This document shows positions 17,361-27,403 of a stretch of DNA of 64,000 bases, in pieces (the stretch's first letter is position 1; each line of letters starts with the position of its first letter). The notes beneath the pieces are model-generated. The model had not been told where the DNA came from, did no database searches, and saw only the letters and a list, made by a program, of their open reading frames with translations. The position numbers were made by a program, and so were the translations under genes. Source of the DNA: Halanaerobiaceae bacterium ANBcell28 (GTDB lineage: Bacteria > Bacillota > Halanaerobiia > Halanaerobiales > DTU029); contig JBBJJH010000005.1 of NCBI GenBank assembly GCA_037623315.1, positions 104,932 through 168,931 of the forward strand, written 5' to 3'.

Positions 17361-19379
17361 ATGGATAAAAGGGATTTTAAACTTCATGCTCCATATACAC
17401 CAAAAGGTGACCAGGCAAAAGCCATTGAAAAACTTAGTGCTGGAGTTAGAAAAGGTCTTAGACATCAGACGCTCCTAGGTGCTACTGGTACTGGTAAAAC
17501 CTATGCTATGGCAGCTGTAATTGAAAAAATTAACAAACCGACTTTGGTAATCGCACATAATAAGACGCTTGCTGCACAACTTTGCAGTGAATTTAAGGAA
17601 TTTTTTCCTGAAAACGCTGTTGGTTACTTTGTAAGTTATTATGATTATTATCAACCAGAGGCTTATGTGCCTCAAACTGATACCTACATCGAAAAAGATG
17701 CTTCTGTAAATGAAGATATTGATAAATTACGACTGGCAGCAACAAGTTCTCTTTTTGAAAGAAGAGATGTATTACTTGTGGCCAGTGTTTCTTGTATTTA
17801 TGGTCTAGGTAATCCAGAGGATTATCTTGACCTTTCTTGTACTCTTACAGTGGGACAAGTTAAGGATAGAGAAGATATTTTAAGGGATTTAACCCTTTTA
17901 CAATATAATCGCAATGATATTAGCTTGACTCGCGGACATTTTAGAGTAAAAGGAGATGTCTTGGAAGTTTTTCCAGCATACGATGATATAGCTATTAGAA
18001 TTGAGCTTTTTGGAGATGAAATTGATCGAATTACAAAAATTGATACATTAACTGGTGAAGTTCTTGGAGAAGATTCAGAGATTACCATATATCCTGCCAG
18101 TCACTTTGTTACTCCTGAAGATAAGATCAAAAGAGCAGTTAAAACAATTGGCAAAGAACTGACAGAACGTCTTGACGAATTACGCAGCGAAAACAAATTG
18201 CTGGAAGCTCAGCGTTTGGAGCAACGCACTAAATATGATCTGGAGATGTTGAGTCAAATGGGTTTCTGTTCAGGTATTGAGAATTATTCTAGGCATTTAG
18301 CATCTAGAGTGCCTGGTTCAAGACCTGATACTTTGCTGGATTATTTCCCGGAAAATGATTTTTTACTTCTTATAGATGAATCACATATTACTATTCCTCA
18401 GATTGGAGGGATGTACGCTGGTGATCGTTCCCGTAAGGAAAGATTAGTTGAATATGGTTTTCGTCTACCTTCGGCACTTGATAATAGACCATTGAATTTT
18501 AAGGAGTTCGAAAAATTGGTTCCCCTTGCAGTCTATGTGTCAGCTACTCCTGGTCCTTATGAAATGGAACATAGTCAACAAATAGTTGAACAGATTATTA
18601 GACCCACCGGTTTGCTAGATCCTGAAGTGGAAGTTAGACCGATTACGGGACAAATTGATGATCTTTTAGAGGAAATTCGCAGAGTTATAAATAGTAAGGA
18701 ACGGGTTTTGGTAACTACTTTAACGAAGAAGATGTCTGAAGATTTAACCGAGTTTTTAGCTGAAGCAGGTATTAAAGTTAGATATCTTCATTCTGATATA
18801 GATACTATTGAACGTTCGGAAATAATAAGGGATTTACGGCTAGGGGAGTTTGATGTACTTGTAGGAATAAATCTCTTGCGAGAGGGTCTTGATTTACCTG
18901 AAGTTTCCCTTGTGGCAATTTTGGATGCTGATAAAGAAGGTTTTTTACGTTCAGAGCGCTCTTTAATACAGACTATTGGTCGTGCTGCACGTAATGTAAA
19001 TGGCAAGGTTATTATGTATGCAGATAAAATGACTGATTCTATGAAAAAGGCTATAAGTGAAACAAATAGAAGGAGAGAAATTCAAGAGGCATTTAATAAG
19101 AAACATAATATAACTCCTCAGACAATTATAAAACCTGTGCGAGATGTTTTAAAACCTGTAGATATGCTGGTGAGTGAGGAAAAGGCCACTTATAGGACTG
19201 CTGAAGGAGAAGAAGAAATAAAGGGTCTATCACGCATAGAAATTGAGAATCAGATTTTAGAACTTGAAGAGGAGATGGAAGAAGCTGCTGACAATTTAGC
19301 TTTTGAATTAGCAGCTCAAATAAGGGATGAGATTAAGGACTTGGAAGAAGAGTTGGAAAGTAGGAAGAATGAGACTTAG
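17361..19379 (+). CDS. uvrB: Excinuclease ABC subunit B
   Basis: 672 aa from ATG 17361, with GAGGTG at 17349-17354; the GTG at 17352 lies inside the ribosome site. Walker A is GATGTGKT (40-47), and the beta-hairpin region reads [21 protein letters not shown]. Helicase motifs DESH and GRAARN are present, and the C-terminal UVR domain (about 628-662) binds UvrC. UvrB is the damage-verifying helicase of nucleotide excision repair, loaded by UvrA and then joined by UvrC, both encoded just downstream. Confidence 0.98.
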   Translation: MDKRDFKLHAPYTPKGDQAKAIEKLSAGVRKGLRHQTLLGATGTGKTYAMAAVIEKINKPTLVIAHNKTLAAQLCSEFKEFFPENAVGYFVSYYDYYQPEAYVPQTDTYIEKDASVNEDIDKLRLAATSSLFERRDVLLVASVSCIYGLGNPEDYLDLSCTLTVGQVKDREDILRDLTLLQYNRNDISLTRGHFRVKGDVLEVFPAYDDIAIRIELFGDEIDRITKIDTLTGEVLGEDSEITIYPASHFVTPEDKIKRAVKTIGKELTERLDELRSENKLLEAQRLEQRTKYDLEMLSQMGFCSGIENYSRHLASRVPGSRPDTLLDYFPENDFLLLIDESHITIPQIGGMYAGDRSRKERLVEYGFRLPSALDNRPLNFKEFEKLVPLAVYVSATPGPYEMEHSQQIVEQIIRPTGLLDPEVEVRPITGQIDDLLEEIRRVINSKERVLVTTLTKKMSEDLTEFLAEAGIKVRYLHSDIDTIERSEIIRDLRLGEFDVLVGINLLREGLDLPEVSLVAILDADKEGFLRSERSLIQTIGRAARNVNGKVIMYADKMTDSMKKAISETNRRREIQEAFNKKHNITPQTIIKPVRDVLKPVDMLVSEEKATYRTAEGEEEIKGLSRIEIENQILELEEEMEEAADNLAFELAAQIRDEIKDLEEELESRKNET

Positions 19380-19399
19380 TTATTTACTTCATTCACATA

Positions 19400-19522
19400 A
19401 AAAGCTAAATTCCATCTCCTCTTCCGGTCTATGAATAAGAAAACAAACTAATTGGGAATATTTCTATGGCTCAGAGTTTTGTAAAAACATTCATAGACCT
19501 CCATGCGGGGATGGAGCTTTTT
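19400..19522 (+). other. Structured element between uvrB and uvrA
   Basis: GGTCTATGAAT (19426-19436) pairs perfectly with ATTCATAGACC (19489-19499), and outer AAAAGCT (19400-19406) with AGCTTTT (19515-19521). Overlapping the right arm is a second hairpin, CTCCAT/ATGGAG (19499-19504, 19511-19516), followed by C and five Ts. It may be an attenuator-like leader or a small inverted-repeat element. Confidence 0.55.
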
Positions 19523-19606
19523 GAATGATGATTCAGTAAAAAACTAAGTCTTTGAGTTGTAAAAAAGTAAAAAGTTTATAAGAATATAATGAGGTGAATT
19601 AATAAG

Positions 19607-22453
19607 ATGGCGAGAGATAAAATTATTATTAAAGGTGCACAGGAGCACAATTTGAAAAATATAGATTTGGAGATTCCTAGAGATAAATTAATTGTTATCA
19701 CAGGGCTTAGTGGTTCTGGTAAATCATCGCTGGCTTTTGATACTATATATGCAGAAGGACAGCGTCGCTATGTAGAGTCTCTTTCTGCTTATGCCAGACA
19801 GTTTTTGGGACAAATGGAGAAACCTAAGGTTGAATATATTGAAGGACTTTCTCCAGCTATTTCTATTGATCAGAAGACTACTAGCAAAAACCCTCGTTCG
19901 ACTGTGGGTACAGTTACAGAGATATATGATTATTTGCGACTTTTATATGCTAGAATAGGTGTTCCTCATTGTCCTGAGTGTGGACAGGAGATAAGTTCCC
20001 AAACAGTTGATGAAATCGTTGATCAAGTATTGGACTTAGCGGAAAGAACAAAGATACAGGTTTTGGCACCTGTTGTTAGAGGTAGAAAAGGCGAACATCA
20101 GCGAATTCTTGCAAAAGCTCGTAAGGATGGTTTTATTCGTGCTAGAGTTAACGGAGAAGTTAAGATGCTAGGTGAAGAAGAAATTAATCTTGATAAGAAT
20201 ATTAAGCATAAAATAGAAATAGTAGTTGATCGCCTGGTTATCAAAGAGGGGATAAGAGAAAGACTGGCTGATTCTGTGGAAACAGCACTTGAGTATGCAG
20301 AAGGTCTTGCAATGATTGATGTCATAGGGCAAGAGGAGCATATTTTTAGTGAAAACTTTGCCTGTACAGATTGTGGCATTAGTTTACCAGAATTATCACC
20401 ACGGATGTTTTCTTTTAATAGCCCATATGGGGCTTGTTCTAATTGTGATGGACTGGGTATTAAAAAGGAGTTTGATCCTGAATTAATTTTGGATCCTGAG
20501 AGATCAATAAGTGATGGAGGGATTATACCCTGGAAGAACTCATCTAGCAAATATTATCCTCAGTTATTAAAAGCTTTGGCTAAAGAACATAGCTTTAGTC
20601 TGAAGACAAAAATTAAAAATCTTGATGAAGAAATTATAGATATAATTCTTTATGGGTCAGATAACTTGCTATCTTTTCCATATACCAATCGTTATGGTAG
20701 AACTAGACAACATGATACCCATTGGGAAGGTATGATAAACAATTTGAAGCGTAGATTTAGTGAAAGTGATTCTGATTATATACACCAAAAAATGGAGACA
20801 TTTATGGATGAACAACCCTGTGCAAACTGTCAGGGTGAAAAGTTAAAGCCTGAAGTGCTGGCCGTTACGATTGGTGGTAAGTCTATTGCCGAGTTAACCC
20901 ATTATAATATTAAAGATGCCTATGATTACTTGAATCAATTGGAGCTTGATAAGCGTTCCAAGTATATAGCAGAGGAAATAATGAAAGAGATTTGTGCTCG
21001 ATTAAGATTCTTAATTGATGTAGGCCTGGATTATCTAACTCTTGATAGAGCAGCAGGTACACTTTCTGGAGGAGAGGCTCAGCGTATCAGGCTAGCTACA
21101 CAAATTGGCTCAGGTTTAGTTGGAGTTCTATATATTTTAGATGAACCAAGTATTGGTCTTCATCAAAGGGATAATAACCGACTTATAAGAACACTTGAGC
21201 ATATCAGGGATATAGGTAATACAGTTATTGTAGTTGAACATGATGAAGATACTATTAGGGCAGCAGATTATGTAATTGATATTGGTCCTGGTGCTGGTAA
21301 AAATGGAGGTTATATAGTAGCTGAAGGATCACCAGAGGAAATCGAAAAGACTTCTGAGTCATTGACTGCTAAGTATTTATCTGGAGATGAAACAATACCT
21401 GTACCAGAAGAAAGATATAAAGCTAATGGTAAATATATAGAGATTAAAGGAGCCAGACAGCATAATTTAAAAAATGTAGATCTAAAGATACCTCTAGGTA
21501 CTTTTACCTGTGTTACTGGTGTATCAGGTTCAGGCAAGAGTACTTTGATAAATATGACTTTACAGCGTAAATTAATGCAGCATTTTTATGATTCTGCTCC
21601 TAGACCTGGTAAACATGATGAGATTAAGGGTCTTGAACATTTGGACAAAATTATTAATATTGACCAGTCGCCTATAGGACGTACACCTAGATCAAATCCG
21701 GCAACATATACAAAAGTCTTTGATTATGTCAGGGATGTATTTGCGAAAACACCAGAAGCACGTCGCAGGGGTTATCAAAAAGGTCGATTCAGTTTTAACG
21801 TGAAGGGTGGTCGTTGTGAAGCATGTAAAGGTGATGGGATTATCAAAATAGAGATGCACTTTTTACCTGATGTCTATGTTCCCTGTGAAGTATGTGATGG
21901 AGAAAGATATAATCGTGAAACCCTAGATATAAAATATAAGGACAAGACAATATCTGATGTTCTTGATATGACAGTTGAAGAGGCACTTGGCTTTTTTGAA
22001 AACATTAGCCCAATTAGTCGAAGGCTACAGACTATTTATGATGTTGGTTTAGGCTATATTCGCCTGGGACAAGCAGCTACAACTTTATCTGGAGGAGAGG
22101 CACAACGAATTAAGATTGCTACTGAATTAGGTAAAGTGAGTACAGGTAAAACAGTTTATATATTGGATGAACCTACAACTGGACTTCATTTTGCTGATGT
22201 AAAAAAATTATTAGAGGTATTACACCGTTTAAGAGAAGGTGGGAATACTGTGATAGTAATTGAGCATAATCTTGATGTAATTAAATCAGCGGATTATCTG
22301 ATAGATTTAGGTCCTGAGGGTGGAGATAAGGGTGGTCAGATAATTGCTACTGGCTCTCCCGAAGAAGTAGCAGAGGTTGAAGGCTCATATACAGGACATT
22401 TTTTGAAGAAAATATTAGAAAAAGAAAATAAGATAGAAAAAACTGCTTTATAA
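19607..22453 (+). CDS. uvrA: Excinuclease ABC subunit A
   Basis: 948 aa, full length. Two ABC ATPase modules: Walker [15 protein letters not shown] near residue 35 and [12 protein letters not shown] near 645. Two LSGGEAQRI signatures and two Walker B segments ([24 protein letters not shown]) are present. Zinc cysteines are seen in CPECGQ, CTDCG/CSNCDG and CEACKG/CEVCDG. UvrA dimers find bulky DNA lesions and load UvrB. GAGGTG precedes ATG 19607. It lies 227 bp after uvrB, with a structured element between that could decouple expression. Confidence 0.98.
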   Translation: MARDKIIIKGAQEHNLKNIDLEIPRDKLIVITGLSGSGKSSLAFDTIYAEGQRRYVESLSAYARQFLGQMEKPKVEYIEGLSPAISIDQKTTSKNPRSTVGTVTEIYDYLRLLYARIGVPHCPECGQEISSQTVDEIVDQVLDLAERTKIQVLAPVVRGRKGEHQRILAKARKDGFIRARVNGEVKMLGEEEINLDKNIKHKIEIVVDRLVIKEGIRERLADSVETALEYAEGLAMIDVIGQEEHIFSENFACTDCGISLPELSPRMFSFNSPYGACSNCDGLGIKKEFDPELILDPERSISDGGIIPWKNSSSKYYPQLLKALAKEHSFSLKTKIKNLDEEIIDIILYGSDNLLSFPYTNRYGRTRQHDTHWEGMINNLKRRFSESDSDYIHQKMETFMDEQPCANCQGEKLKPEVLAVTIGGKSIAELTHYNIKDAYDYLNQLELDKRSKYIAEEIMKEICARLRFLIDVGLDYLTLDRAAGTLSGGEAQRIRLATQIGSGLVGVLYILDEPSIGLHQRDNNRLIRTLEHIRDIGNTVIVVEHDEDTIRAADYVIDIGPGAGKNGGYIVAEGSPEEIEKTSESLTAKYLSGDETIPVPEERYKANGKYIEIKGARQHNLKNVDLKIPLGTFTCVTGVSGSGKSTLINMTLQRKLMQHFYDSAPRPGKHDEIKGLEHLDKIINIDQSPIGRTPRSNPATYTKVFDYVRDVFAKTPEARRRGYQKGRFSFNVKGGRCEACKGDGIIKIEMHFLPDVYVPCEVCDGERYNRETLDIKYKDKTISDVLDMTVEEALGFFENISPISRRLQTIYDVGLGYIRLGQAATTLSGGEAQRIKIATELGKVSTGKTVYILDEPTTGLHFADVKKLLEVLHRLREGGNTVIVIEHNLDVIKSADYLIDLGPEGGDKGGQIIATGSPEEVAEVEGSYTGHFLKKILEKENKIEKTAL

Positions 22454-22496
22454 AGTAGATCATTAACAGTTTACACACAGAAGGGGAGCAATTTCC

Positions 22497-22880
22497 ATGC
22501 CAGATAGGAAAGAAATAAAAACTAGCATACCACTATTGTTTTCCGGAAGCATTGCTTTTTTTCTTGGAGCTATAGGTGTTGTTGTACCTTTATTACCAAC
22601 AACACCATTTATCTTGCTTTCTGCTTTTTGTTTTTCTAAAGGCTCTGCAAGGGCTCATAAATGGATATTAAATAATAGATGGTCTCGGAATATTATTGAA
22701 AACTGGAAAAGAAACAAGGGAATAAGTCGTTCTGTAAAGATTAAGACTTTGTTTTTTACTTTCTTATCATTTGCATATTCCTTATATATGATTAAGATTT
22801 GGTATTTACGTTTCTTTCTCTTGCTTTTGTTAATTGTAGTATCAACAGTTGTTTTAAGAATGCCAATAATTAAAGATTAG
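22497..22880 (+). CDS. DUF454 (YbaN-like) membrane protein
   Basis: 127 aa with AAGGGGAG before the ATG. The pattern GVVVPLLPTTPFILLSAFCFSKGS is typical of DUF454, with two or three helices (about 15-45, 78-95, 98-115) and a cytoplasmic basic loop SRNIIENWKRNKGISRSVK. The family is widespread, small and of unknown function at the inner membrane. It sits between uvrA and uvrC, with only 43 bp after the uvrA stop, so it is probably read through with uvrA; no repair role is implied. Confidence 0.85.
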   Translation: MPDRKEIKTSIPLLFSGSIAFFLGAIGVVVPLLPTTPFILLSAFCFSKGSARAHKWILNNRWSRNIIENWKRNKGISRSVKIKTLFFTFLSFAYSLYMIKIWYLRFFLLLLLIVVSTVVLRMPIIKD

Positions 22881-22894
22881 CTTAATAATAAATT

Positions 22895-22927
22895 ACCAAA
22901 CGCAGAACCGTCCCCCCGTTTGGTTTT
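22895..22927 (+). repeat. Inverted repeat with the AGAACCGTCCCCC core
   Basis: CCAAACG (22896-22902) and CGTTTGG (22917-22923) flank GCAGAACCGTCCCCC, then TTTT. The core resembles dispersed GGGGACGGTTCT-type palindromic repeats seen in many clostridial genomes. It could also act as a terminator between DUF454 and uvrC. Confidence 0.55.
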
Positions 22928-22941
22928 AACAGGTGATATAG

Positions 22942-24771
22942 ATGAAGCATATTGAAGAACAAGTAAAACAATTACCCGATAGACCTGGCGTTTATTTAAT
23001 GAAAGATGCTTTTGATGATATTATTTATGTGGGAAAAGCAAAGTCTTTACGGAAAAGGGTTAGGTCATATTTTAGGAAGGGTAATCACACTTATAAAACC
23101 AAAATACTGGTTTCAAATATTAAAGATTTTGATTATATTGTTACAGACACAGAAGTTGAGGCTTATATTCTTGAAGCCAATTTAATAAAAAGAAATCAGC
23201 CTATTTATAATATACGTTTAAAAGATGATAAAACTTATCCCTATATTAAAGTAACAATGAATGAGGACTTTCCAAGAGTATTTAAGAGTAGGATTTTGAA
23301 AAATGATGGGGCAGAGTATTATGGTCCTTTCACTAATGTAGATGACCTTAATAAGATATTGGATGTTTTGAAAAAGCTATACTCTTTAAGAAGCTGTCGT
23401 AAGGACATTAAGGCAGGAGAAGTAGAAGAACGTCCCTGTCTTAATTATCATATTGGTAAATGCACTGGCCCCTGTATTGGTGCAATTAGTAAAGAAGAGT
23501 ATCGAGGCATGATAAAACAACTTAGTATGTTTTTATCTGGTCATCAGAATGATTTGATAAAAACAATCAAAAAAGAGATGTTTCAGGCTGCTGATGAAAA
23601 GAATTTTGAAAAAGCAGCCCACTTACGAGATAGTATAGAGGCAATTAAAAGATTATCAGTTCAGCAAAAGGTAATGTATGGCAAAAATATTAATCAGGAT
23701 GTGTTGGCTGTCGCTGTAGGGGAAGAGGAGCAGGCCTGTGTTCAACTTTTGATAATACGTAATGGCAGGCTATTAGGGCAGGAATATTTTATTATGGAAG
23801 GTACAGAAGAAGAGGAAGCTAAAGAAATACTGGCTTCCTTTTTACCACAGTATTATGATAAAGCACCTCAGTTACCTGATGAAATAATCTTATCAGATGA
23901 AATTAAGGAAATAGATCTCTTAAGGGGTTTATTAAGTGAAAGAAAAGGAAAAAAAGTTCAGGTTATTGTGCCAATTAAAGGTGAAAAAAAGCGCTTAATA
24001 GAGATGGCTCTTAGTAATGCTGAAGAAAACTTGAAAAAAGAGCTAATCAGAAAAAAATATAAAAAGACAAGAACTAGTGATGCTGTTAAAAAATTAGGCG
24101 AATATCTTGGCATGGAGAAACTACCTGATCATATTGAAGGTTTTGATATTTCCAATATACAGGGTACTGATCCAGTAGCCTCAATGGTTGTTTTTAAAAA
24201 TGGAAAGTCTTCAAAACAGGATTATCGTCGTTTTAAGATTAAGACCATTGAAGGCCCTAATGATTTTGCTATGATGAGCGAGGTAGTAGAAAGACGTTAT
24301 AGCAGGTTGTTAAATGAAGAAAAACCTTTACCTGATTTAATATTAATAGATGGGGGTAAGGGGCAGTTAAATGCTGCTTACCAGGTACTAAGCAATCTGG
24401 GCCTGAGTGAGCAAAATATTATTGGACTGGCTAAAAGGGAAGAAGAGGTCTTTTTACCAGGTAGAAGTGATCCAATTATTATTCCCAAGAAGTCAACAGC
24501 CTTACATTTAATTCAAAGGGTGAGAGATGAGGCACATCGATTTGCTGTATCTTATCATCGTAAATTACGTTCACGTCGCCTTACCCATACTATGCTGGAT
24601 AATATTCCAGGAGTAGGCCCCAAAAGACGTCAGGCTTTATTACAACACTTCGGATCTTTAGCAGAGATAAGGAAAGCTAATATAGGGAAGTTGAAAGAAG
24701 TTGAAGGTGTAAGTGATAAAACTGCCCGAATTATTTATGATTATCTACGGGAGAATACGCGAGCTTATTAG
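22942..24771 (+). CDS. uvrC: Excinuclease ABC subunit C
   Basis: 609 aa, normal length. The N-terminal GIY-YIG nuclease (PGVYLMKDAFDDIIYVGKAK, about 14-35) makes the 3' cut. A UVR motif lies at about 200-235 and an RNase H-like domain making the 5' cut is marked by GFDISNIQGTDPVASMVVF. The C-terminal helix-hairpin-helix pair reads IPGVGPKRRQALLQHFGS. It completes the uvrB-uvrA-uvrC set. RBS AGGTG is 7 nt before the ATG. Its stop codon lies within the loop of the terminator. Confidence 0.98.
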   Translation: MKHIEEQVKQLPDRPGVYLMKDAFDDIIYVGKAKSLRKRVRSYFRKGNHTYKTKILVSNIKDFDYIVTDTEVEAYILEANLIKRNQPIYNIRLKDDKTYPYIKVTMNEDFPRVFKSRILKNDGAEYYGPFTNVDDLNKILDVLKKLYSLRSCRKDIKAGEVEERPCLNYHIGKCTGPCIGAISKEEYRGMIKQLSMFLSGHQNDLIKTIKKEMFQAADEKNFEKAAHLRDSIEAIKRLSVQQKVMYGKNINQDVLAVAVGEEEQACVQLLIIRNGRLLGQEYFIMEGTEEEEAKEILASFLPQYYDKAPQLPDEIILSDEIKEIDLLRGLLSERKGKKVQVIVPIKGEKKRLIEMALSNAEENLKKELIRKKYKKTRTSDAVKKLGEYLGMEKLPDHIEGFDISNIQGTDPVASMVVFKNGKSSKQDYRRFKIKTIEGPNDFAMMSEVVERRYSRLLNEEKPLPDLILIDGGKGQLNAAYQVLSNLGLSEQNIIGLAKREEEVFLPGRSDPIIIPKKSTALHLIQRVRDEAHRFAVSYHRKLRSRRLTHTMLDNIPGVGPKRRQALLQHFGSLAEIRKANIGKLKEVEGVSDKTARIIYDYLRENTRAY

Positions 24772-24789
24772 GGTAGCTCGCCTTTTTTT
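24759..24789 (+). terminator. Terminator of uvrC
   Basis: GCGAGCT (24759-24765) pairs with AGCTCGC (24775-24781), then a C and seven Ts. The uvrC stop codon is in the loop. Confidence 0.9.
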
Positions 24790-24944
24790 ATGCAATTAAT
24801 TATTTAGCTTGCTTTCAGGGAACTGTTTGTATATAAGTGATTGAATAATATATCGAATTTCTAACTTTAACTTTTGGATATAATATATTATAATAATAAT
24901 AGTTTCTTTAAATTATTAGCATTTTTAAGAAATTGAAGTTAACA

Positions 24945-24958
24945 TGAAAGCGTTATAA
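24945..24958. promoter_or_regulatory. cre-like site (CcpA)
   Basis: TGAAAGCGTTATAA matches the cre consensus TGWAANCGNTNWCA at all but one position. It lies 60 bp before the HAD gene. HPr kinase, which feeds CcpA control, is encoded elsewhere in the window. Confidence 0.35.
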
Positions 24959-25018
24959 ATAATTAAGTTAGTAATTATATAACAGCTTTATAAAAGAAGA
25001 TGATAAGGATGTGTTAGA

Positions 25019-25819
25019 ATGCAGTATAAGTTGCTGGTATTGGATTTAGATGATACCTTGCTTAATAAAAATCATGAGATAACAGAAGAAACCAAAAAGA
25101 CTATACTTAAAGTGAAAGAAAAAGGAGTAGAGCTAGTTATTGCTACAGGAAGAATGTATTGTTCCGCCCTTCCTTACTTGAAAGAATTAAGTGTTCCAGG
25201 AGCAGCTATTACATATAATGGTGCTTATATAAAAGATTATCTAAAGGATGAACTTATCTATCATCAAGCAGTAGATCTTAAGATAGCCAGAGTAATTTTG
25301 GAAGAGGCAGAAAAAGCAGATCTATATACTAATATCTATATTGATGATAAATTATTTGTAGAGAAAAAGAACGAGTTAAGTGATTTATATACGGAAATCT
25401 CTGATGTTGAGGCAGAGCCTGTAGGTAGATTACTGGACTTTATACATACTGACCCAACAAAAATATTGTTTATAGAAAAAGATCTAGAAAAGTTGAAATA
25501 TTATAAAGAATATTTTCAAGAAGAATATAAGGGGACCATTGCAGTGACAAGATCTAAGGATTTTTATCTAGAAATTATGGATCCTGCTGTTTCAAAAGGA
25601 AGTGCTATAAAAAAGGTGGCAGATAAGTCTGGTATATCTCTAGAGGAAGTTGTGGCTATAGGAGATGGCTGGAATGACCTGGAGATGATAAAAGCTGCTG
25701 GACTTGGTGTGGCAATGGGGAATGCTGATGAAGAGATAAAAAAACAGGCTGATATGCTAGCCCCTGAGCATGATAAAGAAGGCGTCAGTACAGCATTAAA
25801 AGAGATATTTAATTTATAA
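25019..25819 (+). CDS. Cof-type HAD-IIB phosphatase
   Basis: 266 aa. HAD motif I is LDLDDTLLNK (about 7-16, nucleophile Asp and acid Asp), motif II is VIATGR, motif III Lys lies near SKGSAIKKVAD, and motif IV is IGDGWNDLEM. A C2B-type cap lies between. These cytoplasmic enzymes hydrolyse sugar phosphates, FMN or similar phosphoesters; the substrate cannot be read from sequence. AAGGAT precedes ATG 25019. A possible cre site upstream suggests carbon control. It is followed by the LarA-family gene, separated by 96 bp. Confidence 0.9.
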   Translation: MQYKLLVLDLDDTLLNKNHEITEETKKTILKVKEKGVELVIATGRMYCSALPYLKELSVPGAAITYNGAYIKDYLKDELIYHQAVDLKIARVILEEAEKADLYTNIYIDDKLFVEKKNELSDLYTEISDVEAEPVGRLLDFIHTDPTKILFIEKDLEKLKYYKEYFQEEYKGTIAVTRSKDFYLEIMDPAVSKGSAIKKVADKSGISLEEVVAIGDGWNDLEMIKAAGLGVAMGNADEEIKKQADMLAPEHDKEGVSTALKEIFNL

Positions 25820-25915
25820 TTATCTCTAGCTTACATAGTTTCTAGGCTTCCATATAAAAGAGGAAGTTAAAATAATATTACAGGTTATTCAAATTATTAT
25901 AGAGGAGTAGGTATA

Positions 25916-27163
25916 ATGGAGAAGATTAAATTAGAGTATGGGGACAAACACCTTGAGTTTGACTTTCCCTTTAAGTACAAGCTATTGGAAACAGGTTCAA
26001 CTGGGAGGGAAATTATTGACTGGGAGGAGAAGATAAGAGAATCATTTTCAAATCCTATAGAGTCTCCTACGCTAAGCGAGATAGTAGAAAAAGATAAAAT
26101 TCAAAAGGTTCTTATTCTGGTAAATGATATAACCAGACCTCTTAATTATGATATTGTATTACAACCTATGCTTGATGAATTAGAGGATGCTGGTATAGAT
26201 AGTAATAATATTACACTATTAATTGCAACAGGCATGCATCGGGCTATGACTGCTGAAGAAGTTGAAAAGATGTTAGGTCAAGGTATTGCTAAAAAATATA
26301 AATGGGTAAATCATGATTGTGAAGCTAAGCTTGAAGATTATGGTTCTTTAAGCCATGATGTCCCTTTATATCTCAATTCTTTAGTAAAAGAAACTGATCT
26401 CCTTTGCGCCGTAGGGGTAGTTGCACCTCATTATATGGCCGGTTTCTCCGGGGGAAGAAAATCACTACTTCCTGGTGTTTGTGGTAGGGAAACAATAGAG
26501 GCCCATCATTCTTTAATGCGTTTACCTGGTTCGAAAACTGCTAATTTAGAGGGAAATCCTTTTCATCAGGTCACAATAGAAGCAGCGAAAATAGCTAATT
26601 TAAGATTCATCTCTAACCTGGTTGTTGATAGTCAAAATGAACCTGTTGATTTAGTAGTAGGAGACTGGCTAAAAGCCTGGGAAAAAGGTGTTGAAATATG
26701 CAAAAAAGCTTCAGTTATAGAACTAGAGGAAGCAGCAGATATTGTAATTGTTAGTGCCGGTGGCTTTCCAAAAGATATTAATATGTATCAGGCACAAAAA
26801 GCACTAGAAAATGCCTCATATGCTGTTAAAGATGGAGGTTTAATCTTTTTACTGGCTGAGTGTAGAGAGGGCTTAGGTGAAGATGTTTTTGAGGACTGGC
26901 TTGAAGAGGCCTCTGATCCAGAATATTTAGAAGAGAGAATTGAACAGGAATTCAAACTTGGTGGTCACAAAGCCTTTGCTATAGCTAGAGTGGCTAAAAA
27001 CCATTCTCTATACTTATATAGTAGCTTGTCTGCGGAAATCACTAAAAATGCCTTCATGGATAAAATTGAAAACATTGAGGATTTTATAAGTAATAAAATT
27101 GAGGATGACAGTATAATTTACATCATACCACATGGGGCTAATACCGTGCCATATTTAAAATAA
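25916..27163 (+). CDS. larA: LarA-family protein (nickel-pincer lactate racemase-like)
   Basis: 415 aa (LarA is about 420). Residues equivalent to those of Lactobacillus LarA are present at nearly the same numbers: Arg74 (DITRP), His108 (TGMHR), His172 and Lys182 (PHYMAGFSGGRKS) and His197/198. Lys182 would bind the nickel-pincer nucleotide and the histidines carry out hydride transfer. LarA interconverts D- and L-lactate, but many homologues act on other 2-hydroxyacids. LarB, LarC and LarE, needed for the cofactor, are not in the window. An L-lactate dehydrogenase is encoded at 34.8 kb. Confidence 0.8.
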   Translation: MEKIKLEYGDKHLEFDFPFKYKLLETGSTGREIIDWEEKIRESFSNPIESPTLSEIVEKDKIQKVLILVNDITRPLNYDIVLQPMLDELEDAGIDSNNITLLIATGMHRAMTAEEVEKMLGQGIAKKYKWVNHDCEAKLEDYGSLSHDVPLYLNSLVKETDLLCAVGVVAPHYMAGFSGGRKSLLPGVCGRETIEAHHSLMRLPGSKTANLEGNPFHQVTIEAAKIANLRFISNLVVDSQNEPVDLVVGDWLKAWEKGVEICKKASVIELEEAADIVIVSAGGFPKDINMYQAQKALENASYAVKDGGLIFLLAECREGLGEDVFEDWLEEASDPEYLEERIEQEFKLGGHKAFAIARVAKNHSLYLYSSLSAEITKNAFMDKIENIEDFISNKIEDDSIIYIIPHGANTVPYLK

Positions 27164-27223
27164 GCTGAGTTCTTTATATTATTCTTTGGATTCGTTAAAT
27201 TGGAAGATGATAAGAATTTTAAA

Positions 27224-27252
27224 AAAACAGCCTAAATCTAGGTTGTTTTTTT
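27224..27252 (+). terminator. Terminator after larA
   Basis: AACAGCCTA (27226-27234) pairs with TAGGTTGTT (27239-27247), one G-U pair, followed by Ts. Confidence 0.8.
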
Positions 27253-27350
27253 CTCCCTATAATTTTTAGGGTAAATGATATAATTTCTATGGTTGTACAT
27301 AGAGTAGAAAAATAATAAAATTAGAAATAGATTAAAAATTAAGAAAAAAG

Positions 27351-27380
27351 AATAAACCGGTTTTGGAAAACTAGTTTATT
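27351..27380. promoter_or_regulatory. Palindromic operator upstream of the sugar ABC operon
   Basis: A 30-bp inverted repeat: AATAAACcgGTTTT, two central bases, then AAAACtaGTTTATT. 26 of 30 positions are symmetric. It ends 23 bp before the TTG start of the binding-protein gene, placing it over the leader where a LacI-type or other dimeric regulator could act. Confidence 0.6.
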
Positions 27381-27403
27381 CAAAAAACAAAGGGGGAGAA
27401 GTT

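Noticed and set aside
20098..20550. Long leftward ORF (150 aa) inside uvrA
   Set aside because: Shadow of uvrA in another frame, with serine-rich biased composition and no start signals.
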